From Nostoc sp. MS1 (GTDB lineage: Bacteria; Cyanobacteriota; Cyanobacteriia; Cyanobacteriales; Nostocaceae): a stretch of DNA of 64,000 bases. Positions 62,418 to 64,000 of this stretch are shown here, one piece after another. The notes under the pieces were generated by a model. The model searched no databases. It saw only the letters and a list, made by a program, of their open reading frames with translations, and was not told where the DNA came from. Location of the stretch: contig NZ_AP023441.1 in assembly GCF_019976755.1 (NCBI RefSeq), positions 4,833,501-4,897,500 of the forward strand, written 5' to 3'. The translations under genes and the position numbers were made by a program. Every line of letters begins with the position of its first letter. Positions within the stretch are counted from its first letter, which is position 1.

Positions 62418-62666
62418 GCAAAGACTCCTTAATTTCACAAAACACCAGAACTTCTTACAATATTAACTAGCATGGCTATATAGCTATGCAGTAAAATTAT
62501 TGCGTATAATTTTCTATAATTTATCTAACTGTATTGTTTAAAACGCCACCTTGAATATACGTAATTTAATACGGTAACTAAAGTATGAAAAAAGCACGTT
62601 AATTTTTAACTAATCAGTATCTATTCTAAGTTTGCTATCTATTGAGATAGATAACACTTTTGAGGC
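62418..62666. other. AT-rich spacer between the two genes of the nucleotide cluster
   Basis: The 249 bases hold the ribosome site of the DCD-like gene (AAGGAG near 62424-62430), AT-rich DNA and no ORF. The gap suggests that the DCD-like gene may have its own promoter. Confidence 0.45.
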
Positions 62667-64000
62667 TTACTGATCCTGAATGTAAGGCTTACCAAGTTTC
62701 ATCGATTGACTAGCCTTTTGTAATTCCAGACCTAAGTAACCTGCGTGTTCTGGCTGAATAGCTGGCGACTCAGCACAAATTTCTCTAAGTAAATTAAGAG
62801 GATTTTTTCCTCGATAAGATTTGACTACTTCACCACTACCTGATGTGGTTTGAGTCACGACAATTTCCAGATTATCGACTTCAATTAAAAAGTTTCCTGA
62901 AGGGTCATTATAATTACGCTGCTTAAGAATTGAAGCATATTGATTGGTAATTAGTCTGTCTGCATTTTCCCAAGTATCATCATATATGTGAGCCGACTGA
63001 CTGATAGTAATCAATGGCCCCATCTTTAAATCATATTCAGAAATTTCCGCAATTTTATCTCTAATATGTTGTTGTAAAGCCCTGAGTCCCATTGCATTTG
63101 CAGGCCAAGCAGCAAACATATCATTACTTCTTAATGTAGCAGTTAGTGATAACTCATTATCAACAACTCTCAACCAAATATGATTCAGACATGGACTACC
63201 GCCTTTTTCATGGTCTTTCACATCCCATAAGCTCATGACAGCAGAAGCCGCGTCAATTTCTCCGATTAATTTATGAATAACTTGCTCAATTTGATCACGA
63301 CCAAACCAAGAACGCAATCGTTGACCATAAGTATATTTCAAACCTTCACGGTATGGAGCATCATCTAGAATTTGTGAGATATATTCTTGTAAAAAATTGT
63401 GGTCAATTGGCAGATAATTAGGCTCAGGAAAATAAAAATCGGCAGGCTCATCAGTAATTACCGCCATTAAGTCAATCAGTTCTTGCCATTGTCCATCATA
63501 ACCAGTGGGGCGAATTGTTCCGGTTGTTTTGATGCGATGAATAATTTTTACCCATGTTTCGGCTATAGTTTTACCTTCTATTCTGTGTCCGTATCTTGGC
63601 CCTGGTAGAACAGTCGGTTCAACAGTAGTCATGGGAAATTCTAATGGCGTTCCCCAAGGAGTAACTGCTTCCTCTTGTGCATAGGATTTAATTAAACTAA
63701 CAGCTTCACTTATAGATTTTGCTTCACTATACTTTATTGACTGCCGCAGATGTTCCAACGCATCGGCATCTACTTCTATATCTATATAACCAGGAATAGC
63801 AGAGCGAATTACCCAACAACTAAGTCCAGTATCAGATACACCCTCTGTAAAACCATGACGGAAAAATTCTAGTAAGCACTCTCCTGCACCGGAATTTTTA
63901 TCTTCCTTAGTGGCGTTAAGCACAACTAAATAACGCACATGAGGATTCCAAAGTAAATTACGAATCAGTAAACTGATGCCTCTGGTAGGTGAGTACAACT
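62667..64000 (-). CDS. Thymidylate-synthase-family protein with an extra N-terminal domain (5' end beyond the window)
   Basis: The gene runs off the right edge; the visible 443 codons begin in LYSPTRGISLLIRNLL, not at a true start. In this numbering Cys270 (GGSPCLNHIW), Arg290, Ser291 and Asp293 (LRSNDMF), Asn301 (PANAM), and His337/Tyr339 (SAHIYDD) match E. coli ThyA Cys146, Arg166, Ser167, Asp169, Asn177, His207 and Tyr209; the first five keep exact spacing. Asn at the dUMP-contact position points to dUMP rather than dCMP as substrate. Residues 1-90 look like an MtrA/DUF4346-like domain (NPHVRYLVVLNATKEDK). It heads the row of pyrimidine-nucleotide genes. Confidence 0.78.
   Translation of the reverse strand, partial: LYSPTRGISLLIRNLLWNPHVRYLVVLNATKEDKNSGAGECLLEFFRHGFTEGVSDTGLSCWVIRSAIPGYIDIEVDADALEHLRQSIKYSEAKSISEAVSLIKSYAQEEAVTPWGTPLEFPMTTVEPTVLPGPRYGHRIEGKTIAETWVKIIHRIKTTGTIRPTGYDGQWQELIDLMAVITDEPADFYFPEPNYLPIDHNFLQEYISQILDDAPYREGLKYTYGQRLRSWFGRDQIEQVIHKLIGEIDAASAVMSLWDVKDHEKGGSPCLNHIWLRVVDNELSLTATLRSNDMFAAWPANAMGLRALQQHIRDKIAEISEYDLKMGPLITISQSAHIYDDTWENADRLITNQYASILKQRNYNDPSGNFLIEVDNLEIVVTQTTSGSGEVVKSYRGKNPLNLLREICAESPAIQPEHAGYLGLELQKASQSMKLGKPYIQDQ

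Noticed and set aside
1..64000. CRISPR arrays, rRNA genes, integrase or prophage modules, plasmid origins
   Set aside because: None seen. No spaced direct repeats of CRISPR size, and the single tRNA has no adjacent att-like duplication or integrase.

Overview
The window looks like chromosome of a filamentous, heterocyst-forming-type cyanobacterium (Nostoc/Anabaena/Trichormus group). Grounds: frequent HIP1 octamers (GCGATCGC, e.g. 729-736 and 2714-2721), tandem heptamer repeats of the STRR type between and inside gene ends, cyanobacteria-specific genes (Ycf54, an RpaB-like regulator, an ethylene-receptor-type histidine kinase, a GGPP synthase next to folD), and low to moderate GC. The exact species cannot be read from the sequence alone.

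Layout. 1-5.3 kb: surface-glycan genes (membrane GT39, GT4, GT2) and an acyltransferase. 5.3-9.7 kb: an NmrA-type reductase, YidD, a phytol-kinase-like membrane protein, tRNA-Gln(UUG), and an unusual DUF1400-SGNH protein. 9.7-20 kb: an RND efflux locus (two permeases, one adaptor with an extended repetitive hairpin, and a tandem-repeat secreted protein between them) followed by a CtpA-type protease. 20-29.5 kb: Spy-like lipoprotein, a decayed two-partner-secretion exoprotein, a PEP-CTERM protein, an S10-type carboxypeptidase, a FUSC-type membrane protein, a nonsense-interrupted lipoprotein and a PAP2 phosphatase. 29.5-42.8 kb: accessory genes (GNAT, hydrolase, kinase-like protein, orphan sugar permease, cupin), glycogen debranching enzyme GlgX, an RpaB-like regulator, and two insertion sequences. 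An IS630-type element splits a GH25 lysozyme and an IS982-type element sits in an SDR remnant; both are placed to the base by their target duplications. 43-60 kb: core-genome genes (AI-2E-type permease, NUDIX, folD, crtE, ycf54, pdxJ, an ethylene-receptor-like hybrid kinase, an Mla-type lipid-transport pair, a carotenoid-isomerase/desaturase-like oxidoreductase, rph, adk).

60-64 kb is the most unusual part. Four minus-strand genes, all tied to pyrimidine deoxynucleotides, lie in a row: a divergent thymidylate synthase with an extra N-terminal domain (runs off the right edge), a dCTP-deaminase-fold protein that lacks the recognisable catalytic residues and carries two C-terminal membrane helices, a nucleoside deoxyribosyltransferase-like protein, and a dCMP-deaminase-family protein. 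A CobO-family protein with a degenerate P-loop converges on them. This set could be a salvage or modification pathway, or a nucleotide-sensing defence module. That function is inference.

A theme across the window is genome plasticity. Five genes have their stop codons inside short tandem repeats, at least five genes are broken by identifiable single events, and a MITE-like palindrome follows glgX.
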